Assembly (NCBI RefSeq): GCF_947503385.1
Contig: NZ_CANNDO010000007.1
Span: 124,001 to 188,000 of the forward strand
Length of the DNA: 64,000 nucleotides
DNA from: an uncultured Tateyamaria sp.
GTDB lineage: Bacteria; Pseudomonadota; Alphaproteobacteria; Rhodobacterales; Rhodobacteraceae
Direction of reading: 5' to 3'
Made by a program: the position numbers and the translations under genes. Positions 7,963 through 15,993 of this stretch are shown piece after piece; position 1 is the stretch's first letter, and every line of letters starts with the position of its first letter. The notes beneath the pieces are model-generated. The model made no database searches, was not told the origin of the DNA, and was given only the letters and a program-made list of their open reading frames with translations.

Positions 7963-8967
7963 ATGCGCGCCGTGGACCTCAATTGGGACGATATCCGCCT
8001 TTTTCTCTCGGTGGCGCGCGCGCAGACTTTGTCCAAGGCCGGGGCCGATCTGCGCCTTGATCCTGCAACAGTGGGGCGCCGGGTGGCCCGCCTTGAGGCG
8101 ACCTTGGGGGCCGCATTGTTCGTGAAATCACCGCAAGGTTACGCTCTGACCGTCCGGGGGCAGGAGTTGCTGACGCGCGCCAGCACGGCCGAGGCGGCGA
8201 TGCGCGCCGCAACCGAAGGGATATCGGCGGGGCAGGGTGATGATGATGACGCGGTGTCAGGGCAGGTGCGGATCGGTGCGCCCGATGGCTGTGCCAATCA
8301 CCTGTTGCCGCAGGTCTGCGGACGTTTGGCCGCACAGTTCCCCAATCTCGACATTCAGATCGTGGCATTGCCGCGCGTGTTTAACCTATCCCGGCGCGAG
8401 GCGGACATGGCCATTGGCGTGAGCGCGCCGACAGCCGGTCAGCTTGCTGTGCAGCGCGTCACCGATTACCGCCTGCATTTCGCGGCCAGTGCCGACTATC
8501 TGGACAGCGCGCCACCGCTTGCCACGCTGGACGATCTGCAACGGCACCGCATCGTGGGTTACATCCCCGACATGATCTTTGACCGCGAACTGGACTATTT
8601 GGCGGATGCGGGGCTGGCGCGTGTGGCGCTGGCCTCGAACTCGGTGGCCGTACAACTCAATATGTTGCGGCAGGCGGGTGGCGTTGGGGTTGTGCACGAT
8701 TTTTCACTGGCCGACGAACCGGGCCTGCAGCGCGTGCTCACGGACATGTTCTCACTGCGGCGCAGCTATTACCTTATCCGACACAGCACCGATCAAAGCC
8801 AGCCCATGCTGACCCGCTTTGCACAGATGCTGGTGCAGGAATTGCGCACCGAAGTGCAACGGCTTGAGGTGCGGGTGGAGCGTGCCGATATCGCAGGCAA
8901 CCGCCCGCACAAAGCCGCCGGTCCTTCCACGGGGCTTGACAGGGCACCCCCCGCAAGCGGACGCTGA
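7963..8967 (+). CDS. LysR-family regulator, probable regulator of mmsA
   Basis: A 334-residue LysR-type regulator. N-terminal helix-turn-helix residues include DLNWDDIRLFLSVARAQTLS and GADLRLDPATVGRRVARLE, and the effector-binding domain begins near residue 95 (GQVRIGAPDGCANHLLP). The long C-terminal tail (about 35 residues, rich in Arg and Pro) is longer than usual. The ATG at 7963 was chosen because the family begins there; the frame stays open to 7906. Divergent pairing with mmsA suggests control of valine catabolism, by inference. Confidence 0.88.
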   Translation: MRAVDLNWDDIRLFLSVARAQTLSKAGADLRLDPATVGRRVARLEATLGAALFVKSPQGYALTVRGQELLTRASTAEAAMRAATEGISAGQGDDDDAVSGQVRIGAPDGCANHLLPQVCGRLAAQFPNLDIQIVALPRVFNLSRREADMAIGVSAPTAGQLAVQRVTDYRLHFAASADYLDSAPPLATLDDLQRHRIVGYIPDMIFDRELDYLADAGLARVALASNSVAVQLNMLRQAGGVGVVHDFSLADEPGLQRVLTDMFSLRRSYYLIRHSTDQSQPMLTRFAQMLVQELRTEVQRLEVRVERADIAGNRPHKAAGPSTGLDRAPPASGR

Positions 8968-8999
8968 GATACCCAAGCCACGCCGAGGAGGGCGAGATC

Positions 9000-9434
9000 A
9001 TGCAGGTACACCAGATCCTCAAATCCAAATCCGACGATGCGGTTGTCACGGTAAAACCCGGCTCCACAATCGCCGCAGCGGCCAAAATGCTGGCAGAACG
9101 CAGGATCGGGACTGTCGTTGTGTCCATGGACGGGCAAAAGGCGGATGGAATCCTGTCTGAACGGGACATCGTGCGCGAATTGGCCAAGCGCGGTGGCGCC
9201 ATACTCAACGATCCGGTCGAAAAGTACATGACGGCCAAGCTGGTGACCTGTGGGCGCGACGACAAGGCCGATGCCGTGTTGCAGATGATGACCGAAGGCC
9301 GGTTCCGTCACATGCCAGTGCTTCAAGACGGGCAGCTTGTCGGGTTGATAACTTTGGGCGACGTGGTCAAAGCGCGCCTGACCGAACTGGCGATGGAAAA
9401 GGACGCGCTCGAAGGAATGATCATGGGGCACTAA
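9000..9434 (+). CDS. CBS-domain protein
   Basis: A 144-residue protein made of two CBS motifs and nothing else: first about residues 8-65 (VTVKPGSTIAAAAKMLAE, GILSERDIVR), second about 72-130 (HMPVLQDGQLVGLITLGDVV). Free-standing CBS pairs usually bind adenine nucleotides and sense energy state or regulate a partner protein. The partner is not evident here. A GAGGAGGGCGAG ribosome-binding site precedes the ATG. Confidence 0.9.
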   Translation: MQVHQILKSKSDDAVVTVKPGSTIAAAAKMLAERRIGTVVVSMDGQKADGILSERDIVRELAKRGGAILNDPVEKYMTAKLVTCGRDDKADAVLQMMTEGRFRHMPVLQDGQLVGLITLGDVVKARLTELAMEKDALEGMIMGH

Positions 9435-9499
9435 AGCGCCTTGCACTCGCAAGGGGTTAATGCTGCACTGCGCCCAAGACAGAACGACGGAGCCGCCCC

Positions 9500-9991
9500 A
9501 TGCGCATCGGCCTATACCCCGGTACTTTCGACCCGATCACGCTGGGGCATATCGACATTATCCGACGCGCAAGCCCCATGGTGGACCGTCTGGTCATCGG
9601 CGTGGCGATCAACCGCGACAAGGGTCCGCTGTTTTCGCTCGAGGAACGCGTCGCCATGATCGAGGCGGAATGCGCCAAATTGAGCGCACAGACCGGCACC
9701 GAAATCGTGGCACACCCGTTTGAAAACCTGCTTATTGATTGTGCCCGCGACGTGGGCGCACAGGTGATCATCCGCGGTCTGCGCGCGGTGGCCGACTTTG
9801 AGTATGAATTCCAGATGGTTGGCATGAACCGCCAGCTTGATGACAGCATCGAAACGGTGTTCCTGATGGCAGAGGCGGAACATCAGGCCATTGCATCGAA
9901 ACTGGTCAAGGAAATTGCCCGCCTTGGGGGCGATGTCAGCAAATTCGTAACCCCGCTGGTGAACGACGCGCTGAAAGCGCAATTTAGCTGA
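9500..9991 (+). CDS. coaD: phosphopantetheine adenylyltransferase
   Basis: A 163-residue enzyme of coenzyme A synthesis, joining 4'-phosphopantetheine and ATP to give dephospho-CoA. Recognised by the N-terminal nucleotidyltransferase signature YPGTFDPITLGHIDII with the TxGH motif, RGLRAVADFEYEFQM in the middle, and SSTLVRE-like ASKLVKEIARLGGDVSKFV at the C-terminal end. Length is typical. Confidence 0.97.
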   Translation: MRIGLYPGTFDPITLGHIDIIRRASPMVDRLVIGVAINRDKGPLFSLEERVAMIEAECAKLSAQTGTEIVAHPFENLLIDCARDVGAQVIIRGLRAVADFEYEFQMVGMNRQLDDSIETVFLMAEAEHQAIASKLVKEIARLGGDVSKFVTPLVNDALKAQFS

Positions 9992-10131
9992 TCGGACGAA
10001 CATCGTGGCGCAGGGATTGAGTGTCGGGCGGGCGTGGCGCACGCGATGTCTTTGCCCATCGGTACGCGACCGTCTGTCGCCAATCCGGTCTCTTCGGGTT
10101 GGACAGGGCACCGCTATCAGGACCATCGCCC

Positions 10132-11361
10132 ATGCGCAGTGAAAGCCCGCACTGCACCGATGCGGTGGTACTGGGGGCCGGGCTTGCGGGATGTGTTGCC
10201 GCGCTGGAGCTTGCCCATAATGGCCAGCCCGTTACGCTGATCGACCGAACCCGACGTCCGATGATGGGCGCCAGCCGCCATAACGAAGGCAAGCTGCATT
10301 TCGGATACGTCTACGCCGCAGACAAGCGCTTGGAAACGCACGGTATTTTGGCGTGTGGCTCCCTGGGGTTCCTGGCAGAGCTGGAGCGGCTCACCGGGTT
10401 TCCGCGCGACCGCTTTGCTGTGTCTGACCTGTTTACCTACATCGTGCCTCGGGATTCCGCGCTGCGCTGCGATGACATCTGCACGTATTTCGACACAGTG
10501 GATGATACGCTCGCGCGGCTGGCGTCCGAAATGGCGCTGCCGTCCCTCGGACGGGTGCGTCAAACCACGCAAGCGTTTCGCGCCGCGCATTACGACGACA
10601 GCGTTCAAATGGCGCTGCACACGCCTGAAATCGCCGTGGATCCCGGTCAAGTCTCCGACGTGGTTGCAGCGGCTGTCTATGCGCACCCGCTGATCCATTT
10701 TCTGGGACAGCATTCGGTGCAGGAGGTGGCAGAGACGTCCCCCGGACGCTACCGTATCACGCTGGACGCAGGCGAGGACCGGGTCCATGTTGCGGCGCGG
10801 GGTGTGATCAACGCGCTGTGGGAGGACCGGTTGCATATGGACGCGATGGTGGGGTTGCCGCCACAGGGCGTCTGGTCCCAGCGGTGGAAGGCGACCGTGA
10901 TGATCGAACCGCCGTCGGGCGCTGTGCAATTGCCCAGCACGACCGCGCTTGTCGGGCCATATGGCGATTTCGTGCAGTACGGGAACACGCGAATCTACGT
11001 GTCGTGGTATCCGGTGTGCAGACTGTCCATGTCCACGACAGGCACACCCGAAGAGGCCCGTGCGCTGGTGCGCGCATCCGATCACGCCCAAATCCGCGCA
11101 AACGCCCTTGAGGGGTTGTCGCACCTGATCCCCGGGGTGCGGGACCTCGCGCAATACGCAGACAACACGATCATCGGCGGTGGCTTTATCATGGCGGCGG
11201 GGGACCGCGACATCGACGACCGCCAAAGCGGTCTGCACGCACGTCACGACATTGGTGTAGAACGTCACGGCAGCTGGGTTTCGCTGTCGACCGGTAAATT
11301 CTGCACCGCACCCATGTTCGGTGTCAAGGCGGCGCGCGCGCTGCAAGAGGTGTTGGGATGA
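10132..11361 (+). CDS. FAD-dependent oxidoreductase
   Basis: About 409 residues. The N terminus has a dinucleotide-binding fold (VVLGAGLAGCVAALELAHNG, then LIDR at the end of strand 2), as in the DadA/glycine-oxidase superfamily, and a C-terminal KFCTAPMFGVKAARAL that would close the FAD site. Substrate unknown. I prefer the ATG at 10132 since the upstream extension is not family-like. It overlaps the following glycosyltransferase by four bases (ATGA), so the two are coupled and probably act on one polysaccharide or glycan product. Confidence 0.8.
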   Translation: MRSESPHCTDAVVLGAGLAGCVAALELAHNGQPVTLIDRTRRPMMGASRHNEGKLHFGYVYAADKRLETHGILACGSLGFLAELERLTGFPRDRFAVSDLFTYIVPRDSALRCDDICTYFDTVDDTLARLASEMALPSLGRVRQTTQAFRAAHYDDSVQMALHTPEIAVDPGQVSDVVAAAVYAHPLIHFLGQHSVQEVAETSPGRYRITLDAGEDRVHVAARGVINALWEDRLHMDAMVGLPPQGVWSQRWKATVMIEPPSGAVQLPSTTALVGPYGDFVQYGNTRIYVSWYPVCRLSMSTTGTPEEARALVRASDHAQIRANALEGLSHLIPGVRDLAQYADNTIIGGGFIMAAGDRDIDDRQSGLHARHDIGVERHGSWVSLSTGKFCTAPMFGVKAARALQEVLG

Positions 11362-12221
11362 ACCTGCATGACGTGACATGCCTGATCCCGCTTTATCGTT
11401 CTGTGCCGCAACTGCCGCGGGTCTTTGAAAACATCGACGACCATATCGCGTTGGGCGGCAAGGTGCTGTGCTCTGACGAGCACGGGCTGGATGATGCGCC
11501 ACAGCAAATCCTCGACCGCTATGCGGGGCATCAGAACGTGCGCGTGCTGATGTCTGATCAGGGCGGCAATTGGGTAAGCAATTGCAACCGTCTGATTTCC
11601 ACATGCGACACGCCGTTTTTTCGGATCACGCCCCATGATGACACCTTTCCGGCTGAGGGCACCGCGAGACTGGTCGAATCGCTGCGCCGCGATCCCGATG
11701 TCGTGCTGGCGCATGGGCGGGTGCTGGCCGAGACGGATGGCGGTACACGATTGCCCGAACGTGACGAACCGACGATCTGGCCCGAAACGGTGAACGATCC
11801 GATGCGCTTTTCTGCCGAATTGTTTTGGAAAGGGCACTACAACGGCGCGTTCAAGGCTGTGATGCGGCGCGCGGTGGACGGCGGTGCGCCGCTGCTGATC
11901 CGGCCCACCGTCTCCTTGCGCCATTCCGAACGGGCTTGGATTTTTGCCTATTCGCTGCTTGGCCGATTTGCCTTTGACCCCGAGGCCTACATTCGCAAGC
12001 GCTATTGGCCGGGCAGCCTCACGGACGGGTGGCAACGGGAGCCGCAAGATATGATCGAAACCGCAGACATTATGGCCAGCTATGCGGATGATTTTGTGGC
12101 GGATCCTGCGGTTTTGGCCGCGCTGCGGTTCAACCTCTATCTCAACGCGGTGCGGCGCGCGGGTCGGGCCGAAGGGTACTATACCCGGCATCCGGGCTAC
12201 GACGACGCGCAACTGCCCTGA
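11358..12221 (+). CDS. family 2 glycosyltransferase-like protein
   Basis: A 287-residue GT-A fold enzyme. It opens with CLIPLYRSVPQLPRVFENI, has an NWVSNCNRLI segment equivalent to the GT2 N-x-G-x-x-x-R region, and a divalent-metal/nucleotide site that reads THPHDD-like (ITPHDDTF). No membrane segments. Donor and acceptor unknown. Translationally coupled to the upstream FAD oxidoreductase. Confidence 0.75.
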   Translation: MNLHDVTCLIPLYRSVPQLPRVFENIDDHIALGGKVLCSDEHGLDDAPQQILDRYAGHQNVRVLMSDQGGNWVSNCNRLISTCDTPFFRITPHDDTFPAEGTARLVESLRRDPDVVLAHGRVLAETDGGTRLPERDEPTIWPETVNDPMRFSAELFWKGHYNGAFKAVMRRAVDGGAPLLIRPTVSLRHSERAWIFAYSLLGRFAFDPEAYIRKRYWPGSLTDGWQREPQDMIETADIMASYADDFVADPAVLAALRFNLYLNAVRRAGRAEGYYTRHPGYDDAQLP

Positions 12222-12341
12222 CGATGTAGACCGGACAGGCCGCACGGCGGCGACCCGTCTGGGGACAGTGTTGGCTGTTGCCTCAAGTGCGGGTTAAACC
12301 GTTCAGGGGCAAAGCGGCCTTTTTTCGGTGCAAACCGCGTG

Positions 12342-13346
12342 TCAGAGGTACTTGCCCATCTCGACAGCTGTGTCGCCCATCCGGTTGGAAAAGCCCCATT
12401 CATTGTCGTACCAGCTCAGGATACGCAGCATGTTGCCGTCCATCACTTTGGTCTGGTCGGTGGCAAAGATCGACGAATGCGGGTCGTGGTTGAAATCCAT
12501 GCTGACCAGCTTGGCATCCGTCACGCCCAACACACCCTGAAGCGGCCCAGAGGCGGCAGCGGCGCGCATTGCGTCATTCACCTCGTCGGCGGTCACGTCG
12601 CGCGATGTCTCGACCGTGAGGTCCACGCAGGACACATTTGGCGTTGGCACCCGGATGGCGACGCCGTCCAGCTTGCCGTTGAGTTCCGGCATCACCAGAC
12701 CCACGGCCTTGGCCGCGCCGGTTGAGGTGGGGATCATGCTCATCGCTGCGGCGCGGGCGCGGTAGAGATCCTTGTGCATCGTGTCGAGCGTCGGCTGGTC
12801 GCCGGTATAGCTGTGCACAGTGGTCATGAAACCGCGATTGATGCCAAAGCTGTCGTGCAGCACCTTGGCCACCGGCGTCAGGCAGTTCGTCGTGCAAGAT
12901 GCGTTTGACACAATCAGGTCATCGCCGGTCAGCGCGTCATGGTTCACACCATACACGATGGTCTTGTCCGCGTCCTTGCCGGGGGCCGAGATCAGCACGC
13001 GGCTGGAGCCATTTTCAAGGTGCGCCTGACAGGCGTCCTTGGAGGTGAAGATGCCGGTGCATTCCATCACGACGTCCACATCCGCCCACGGCAGGTCGGC
13101 GGGGTTCCGCTCGGCCGTGACCTTGATCGGGCCAAAGCCCACGTCGATGCTGTCCGCGCCCGTTGTAACGTTCACGGGGAACCGGCCATGTACGCTGTCA
13201 TATTGCAAAAGGTGGGCGTTGGTCTCGACGGGCCCCAGATCGTTGATGGCGATCACCTCGATATCGGTGCGCCCGCTTTCCACGATTGACCGCAGGACAT
13301 TCCGGCCGATGCGGCCAAACCCGTTGATTGCGACTTTGATGTCCAT
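12342..13346 (-). CDS. gap: glyceraldehyde-3-phosphate dehydrogenase (NAD-type fingerprint)
   Basis: A 334-residue type I GAPDH. Catalytic Cys151 lies in SNASCTTNC; the Rossmann motif is INGFGRIGR at 7-15; the phosphate-binding loop GDQPTLDT is present. Asp36 after strand 2 (AINDLG) is the residue that holds the NAD ribose, so NAD specificity is expected. It is the first of two GAPDH genes on this strand, separated by a 47-residue ORF. A candidate LacI-type operator lies 53 bases upstream. Confidence 0.96.
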   Translation of the reverse strand: MDIKVAINGFGRIGRNVLRSIVESGRTDIEVIAINDLGPVETNAHLLQYDSVHGRFPVNVTTGADSIDVGFGPIKVTAERNPADLPWADVDVVMECTGIFTSKDACQAHLENGSSRVLISAPGKDADKTIVYGVNHDALTGDDLIVSNASCTTNCLTPVAKVLHDSFGINRGFMTTVHSYTGDQPTLDTMHKDLYRARAAAMSMIPTSTGAAKAVGLVMPELNGKLDGVAIRVPTPNVSCVDLTVETSRDVTADEVNDAMRAAAASGPLQGVLGVTDAKLVSMDFNHDPHSSIFATDQTKVMDGNMLRILSWYDNEWGFSNRMGDTAVEMGKYL

Positions 13347-13398
13347 GATATCCCCCATGTGTGGCAAAGGATGCGCGGGACCAGAAGGCCCGTCACGC

Positions 13399-13412
13399 CG
13401 TTACCGCTAACA
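13399..13412. promoter_or_regulatory. candidate CceR-like operator upstream of gap
   Basis: CGTTACCGCTAACA is a near-palindrome (reverse TGTTAGCGGTAACG), 53 bases upstream of the gap start. From memory, CceR, the LacI-family regulator of central carbon metabolism in Rhodobacter sphaeroides, binds a TGTTAGCG-N-TAACA-type palindrome. The match and the target genes fit; the assignment is inference. Confidence 0.55.
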
Positions 13413-13467
13413 AAGGCATGTGCGCAGATTTGTCAACCGGGCCGTTGCAGAAGGCAGGGGGGGGCGG

Positions 13468-13611
13468 TCAGCGCCAGAAGGCCAGCCACTCGATCAGTTC
13501 ATAGAGTTTTTTGCCCAGAAACACCAAGGAGTCACCGCCATTTGCAATGGCGTCAAAGGCGATTGCTCCGACCAGCAACGTGCCGAGGATGATGGACAAG
13601 GAATTGGTCAT
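13468..13611 (-). CDS. small conserved membrane protein between the two gap genes
   Basis: A 47-residue ORF: hydrophobic helix at about residues 5-22 (SIILGTLLVGAIAFDAI), then GGDSLVFLGKKLYELIEWL and an aromatic end LAFWR. One predicted transmembrane segment, basic/amphipathic C-terminal half. I recall very similar small proteins next to gap in other Rhodobacteraceae, which supports it as a real gene, although I cannot check this here. Function unknown. Confidence 0.75.
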   Translation of the reverse strand: MTNSLSIILGTLLVGAIAFDAIANGGDSLVFLGKKLYELIEWLAFWR

Positions 13612-13681
13612 GGGGCCACTGCTGGAAACATGCTGCGCCGTTGTGACAGCCCACGGATGGTCTTGCAAGGCAGACGAATTT

Positions 13682-14683
13682 TTAGCGGAGGCGGCCCATC
13701 GCCACGGCGACATCCGCCATGCGCACCGAGAACGCCCATTCGTTGTCGTACCATGCCAGCACGCGCACCATGCGCCCGCCCACAACCTTGGTCTGATCGG
13801 GGGCAAAGATCGAAGAGTGTTCGGTGTGGTTGAAATCGACCGACACTTTTTGCTCGTCGTCATAGGCGAGGACCCGGCCCATCGGGCCGCGGGCGGCCTC
13901 TGCCATGGCGGCGTTGACCTCTTTGACTGTCACGTCGCGCCCGGCCTCAAAGGTCAGGTCCACCGCCGAGACGTTGGGCGTGGGCACCCGCATGGCGGTG
14001 CCATCGAGCTTGCCCGCCAGTTGCGGCAGCACTTCGCCCAGGGCCTTGGCCGCACCGGTCGAGGTGGGGATCATCGCCATGGCGGCTGCGCGCGCGCGGT
14101 ATAGGTCATCATGGCGGCGGTCCAGCGTTGGCTGGTCGCCGGTATAGCTGTGGATCGTTGTCATCACGCCGCGCTCGATGCCAAACGCGTCGTCCAGCGC
14201 CTTGGCCAGCGGAGCGAGGCAATTGGTGGTGCAGGAGCCGTTCGAGATCATGCGGTCATTGGCGGCCAGCAGATCGTCGTTGACGCCAAACACGATGGTC
14301 TTGTCGACATTCTTGCCCGGTGCGGACAGCAGCACCTTGCCCGCGCCACGGTCCAGATGCGCCTTGGCTTTTTCGCCATCATTGAATTTGCCGGTGCATT
14401 CGAGCACCACATCGCAATCCGTCCAGTCCAGCGCGTTGAGATCATAGGTGGACATCATCCGCATCGGACCGCGGCCAATATCCATCGTGTCGTTGGAAAT
14501 GCGGACCTCATTCGGGAACCGGCCATGCACGCTGTCGTATTTCAGCAAATGCGCCGTGGTTTCCAGCGGGCCGGTCGCGTTGACCGCGACAACCTGTATG
14601 TCATTGCGCAGAGAGGTCGCGATGTGGTTGAGCGTGCAGCGGCCAATGCGGCCAAATCCGTTGATACCTACTTTGATCGTCAT
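13682..14683 (-). CDS. gap: second glyceraldehyde-3-phosphate dehydrogenase, possibly NADP-accepting
   Basis: A 333-residue GAPDH with Cys151 in SNGSCTTNC and the same overall motifs as its neighbour. Position 36, where NAD-specific enzymes have Asp, is Ala here (AVNATG), similar to the NA-S arrangement of the NADP-using gluconeogenic GapB of Bacillus. This suggests dual or NADP preference, by inference. It is divergent from the DUF808 gene, with three candidate LacI-type sites in the shared promoter region. Confidence 0.93.
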   Translation of the reverse strand: MTIKVGINGFGRIGRCTLNHIATSLRNDIQVVAVNATGPLETTAHLLKYDSVHGRFPNEVRISNDTMDIGRGPMRMMSTYDLNALDWTDCDVVLECTGKFNDGEKAKAHLDRGAGKVLLSAPGKNVDKTIVFGVNDDLLAANDRMISNGSCTTNCLAPLAKALDDAFGIERGVMTTIHSYTGDQPTLDRRHDDLYRARAAAMAMIPTSTGAAKALGEVLPQLAGKLDGTAMRVPTPNVSAVDLTFEAGRDVTVKEVNAAMAEAARGPMGRVLAYDDEQKVSVDFNHTEHSSIFAPDQTKVVGGRMVRVLAWYDNEWAFSVRMADVAVAMGRLR

Positions 14684-14774
14684 AACAATTCCTCTGCGCA
14701 GCGCCCATCCGTCTTGCGCCTCTGTACCCGCTGCGACGCAGCACGCCTAGCCGGAAAAAAGCAATAAAACAGTA

Positions 14775-14788
14775 TGTTAGCGATAAAA
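14775..14788. promoter_or_regulatory. candidate CceR-like operator (gap2/DUF808 intergenic, site 1)
   Basis: TGTTAGCGATAAAA, 92 bases upstream of the second gap gene. The left half is a perfect match to the TGTTAGCG half-site seen upstream of the first gap gene; the right half is weaker. Confidence 0.5.
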
Positions 14789-14804
14789 GTGTACAATTGA
14801 ATGC

Positions 14805-14854
14805 CGTTCGCGCTAACGGTTTGCCACTGGTCAGCGACATGTTATGCGCTAACG
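14805..14854. promoter_or_regulatory. candidate CceR-like operators (gap2/DUF808 intergenic, sites 2 and 3)
   Basis: CGTTCGCGCTAACG at 14805-14818 and TGTTATGCGCTAACG at 14840-14854. The second has one extra base between the half-sites TGTTA and TAACG. Together with 14775 this gives three copies of the same half-site family in 80 bases between two divergent genes. Confidence 0.5.
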
Positions 14855-14882
14855 TATCGGGATACGGCGCACGGAGGACGCG

Positions 14883-15848
14883 ATGAGCGGATTGCTAGCC
14901 CTTTTGGATGATGTGGCGGGAATCGCCAAGGTGGCCGCCGCGTCGGTCGACGATGTGATCGGGCAGGCGGCCAAGGCGGGGGCCAAGGCCGCAGGTGCCG
15001 TGATCGATGACGCAGCGGTGACGCCAAAATATGTGCACGGGTTTTCCGCTGACCGCGAATTGCCAATCATCTGGCGCATCGCCAAGGGGTCATTCCGCAA
15101 CAAGCTGCTGTTTCTGCTGCCCATCGGACTGGCGCTTTCGAATTTTGCCCCGTGGATGATACCGCCGCTTCTGATGCTGGGGGGCGCTTATCTGTGCTTT
15201 GAGGGGGCGGAGAAGGTGGCGCATGTGATGGGCTTTGGCGGTCACGGGCATGACGACTATCCGGGCAAGGAGCTAGAAGTGCAGGACCCTGCGCATCTGG
15301 AAGAGCAAAAGGCCCAAGGTGCGATCAAGACGGATTTTATCCTGTCGGCAGAGATTATGACAATTGCGTTGGCCGCGATCCCGGAGAGCAATTTTTGGTT
15401 CGAAGCGGCCACTCTGGCTGCGGTGGCGGTGATGATTACGGTGGCGGTCTACGGTGCTGTGGCCATCATCGTGAAGGCGGATGATGTGGGCCTTGCCATG
15501 GCCGCACGCGGGCGGCTGGGCCTGACGCGGGCATTGGGGCGGGGCATCGTCAAGGTGATGCCGCATTTTATGACGGTGCTAACGGTTGTGGGCACGGCAG
15601 CGATGTTGTGGGTCGGCGGGTCCATCATCGTACACGCGCTGGCGGAAATGGGCTGGCACGGGCCCGAAGACATCATCTATGGCGCGGGCAAGGCCGTGGG
15701 TACTGCGCTGAACTCCGGCTTTGCCGAATGGCTGACCAAGGCGGGGCTCGACGGCATTCTGGGCCTTGGATTGGGCTTTTTGTTGATCCCGTTGGGCGAG
15801 CGGGTGATCACGCCGGTCTGGCGCAGTGCCGCGGGTGTCTTGAAGTAA
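14883..15848 (+). CDS. DUF808 (YedI-like) membrane protein
   Basis: A 321-residue inner-membrane protein. The N terminus MSGLLALLDDVAGIAKVAA followed by KYVHGFSADRELPIIWRIA is the hallmark of the DUF808 family. I count several hydrophobic segments (about residues 78-108, 160-200, 222-255, 290-308). Function of the family is unknown. Divergent from the second gap gene. Confidence 0.9.
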   Translation: MSGLLALLDDVAGIAKVAAASVDDVIGQAAKAGAKAAGAVIDDAAVTPKYVHGFSADRELPIIWRIAKGSFRNKLLFLLPIGLALSNFAPWMIPPLLMLGGAYLCFEGAEKVAHVMGFGGHGHDDYPGKELEVQDPAHLEEQKAQGAIKTDFILSAEIMTIALAAIPESNFWFEAATLAAVAVMITVAVYGAVAIIVKADDVGLAMAARGRLGLTRALGRGIVKVMPHFMTVLTVVGTAAMLWVGGSIIVHALAEMGWHGPEDIIYGAGKAVGTALNSGFAEWLTKAGLDGILGLGLGFLLIPLGERVITPVWRSAAGVLK

Positions 15849-15873
15849 GCAATGCGGTCCGGTGGACGACGCG

Positions 15874-15895
15874 CGTTGGGGGCTGCGCCCCAACG
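15874..15895 (+). terminator. terminator-like hairpin after the DUF808 gene
   Basis: CGTTGGGG and CCCCAACG pair around a GCTGCG loop, 26 bases after the stop codon. No clear T-run follows until CCCTTTTG some 25 bases on, so termination efficiency is uncertain. Confidence 0.4.
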
Positions 15896-15993
15896 ACGCC
15901 CCGCCCACCGTCCCTTTTGCGTCGCTCTACCCGTTTTAGCTGTGCGTGGCGGCATGTGCTGCTAAGTTGCGACGGGACAAGCGGGAGGGGGAC

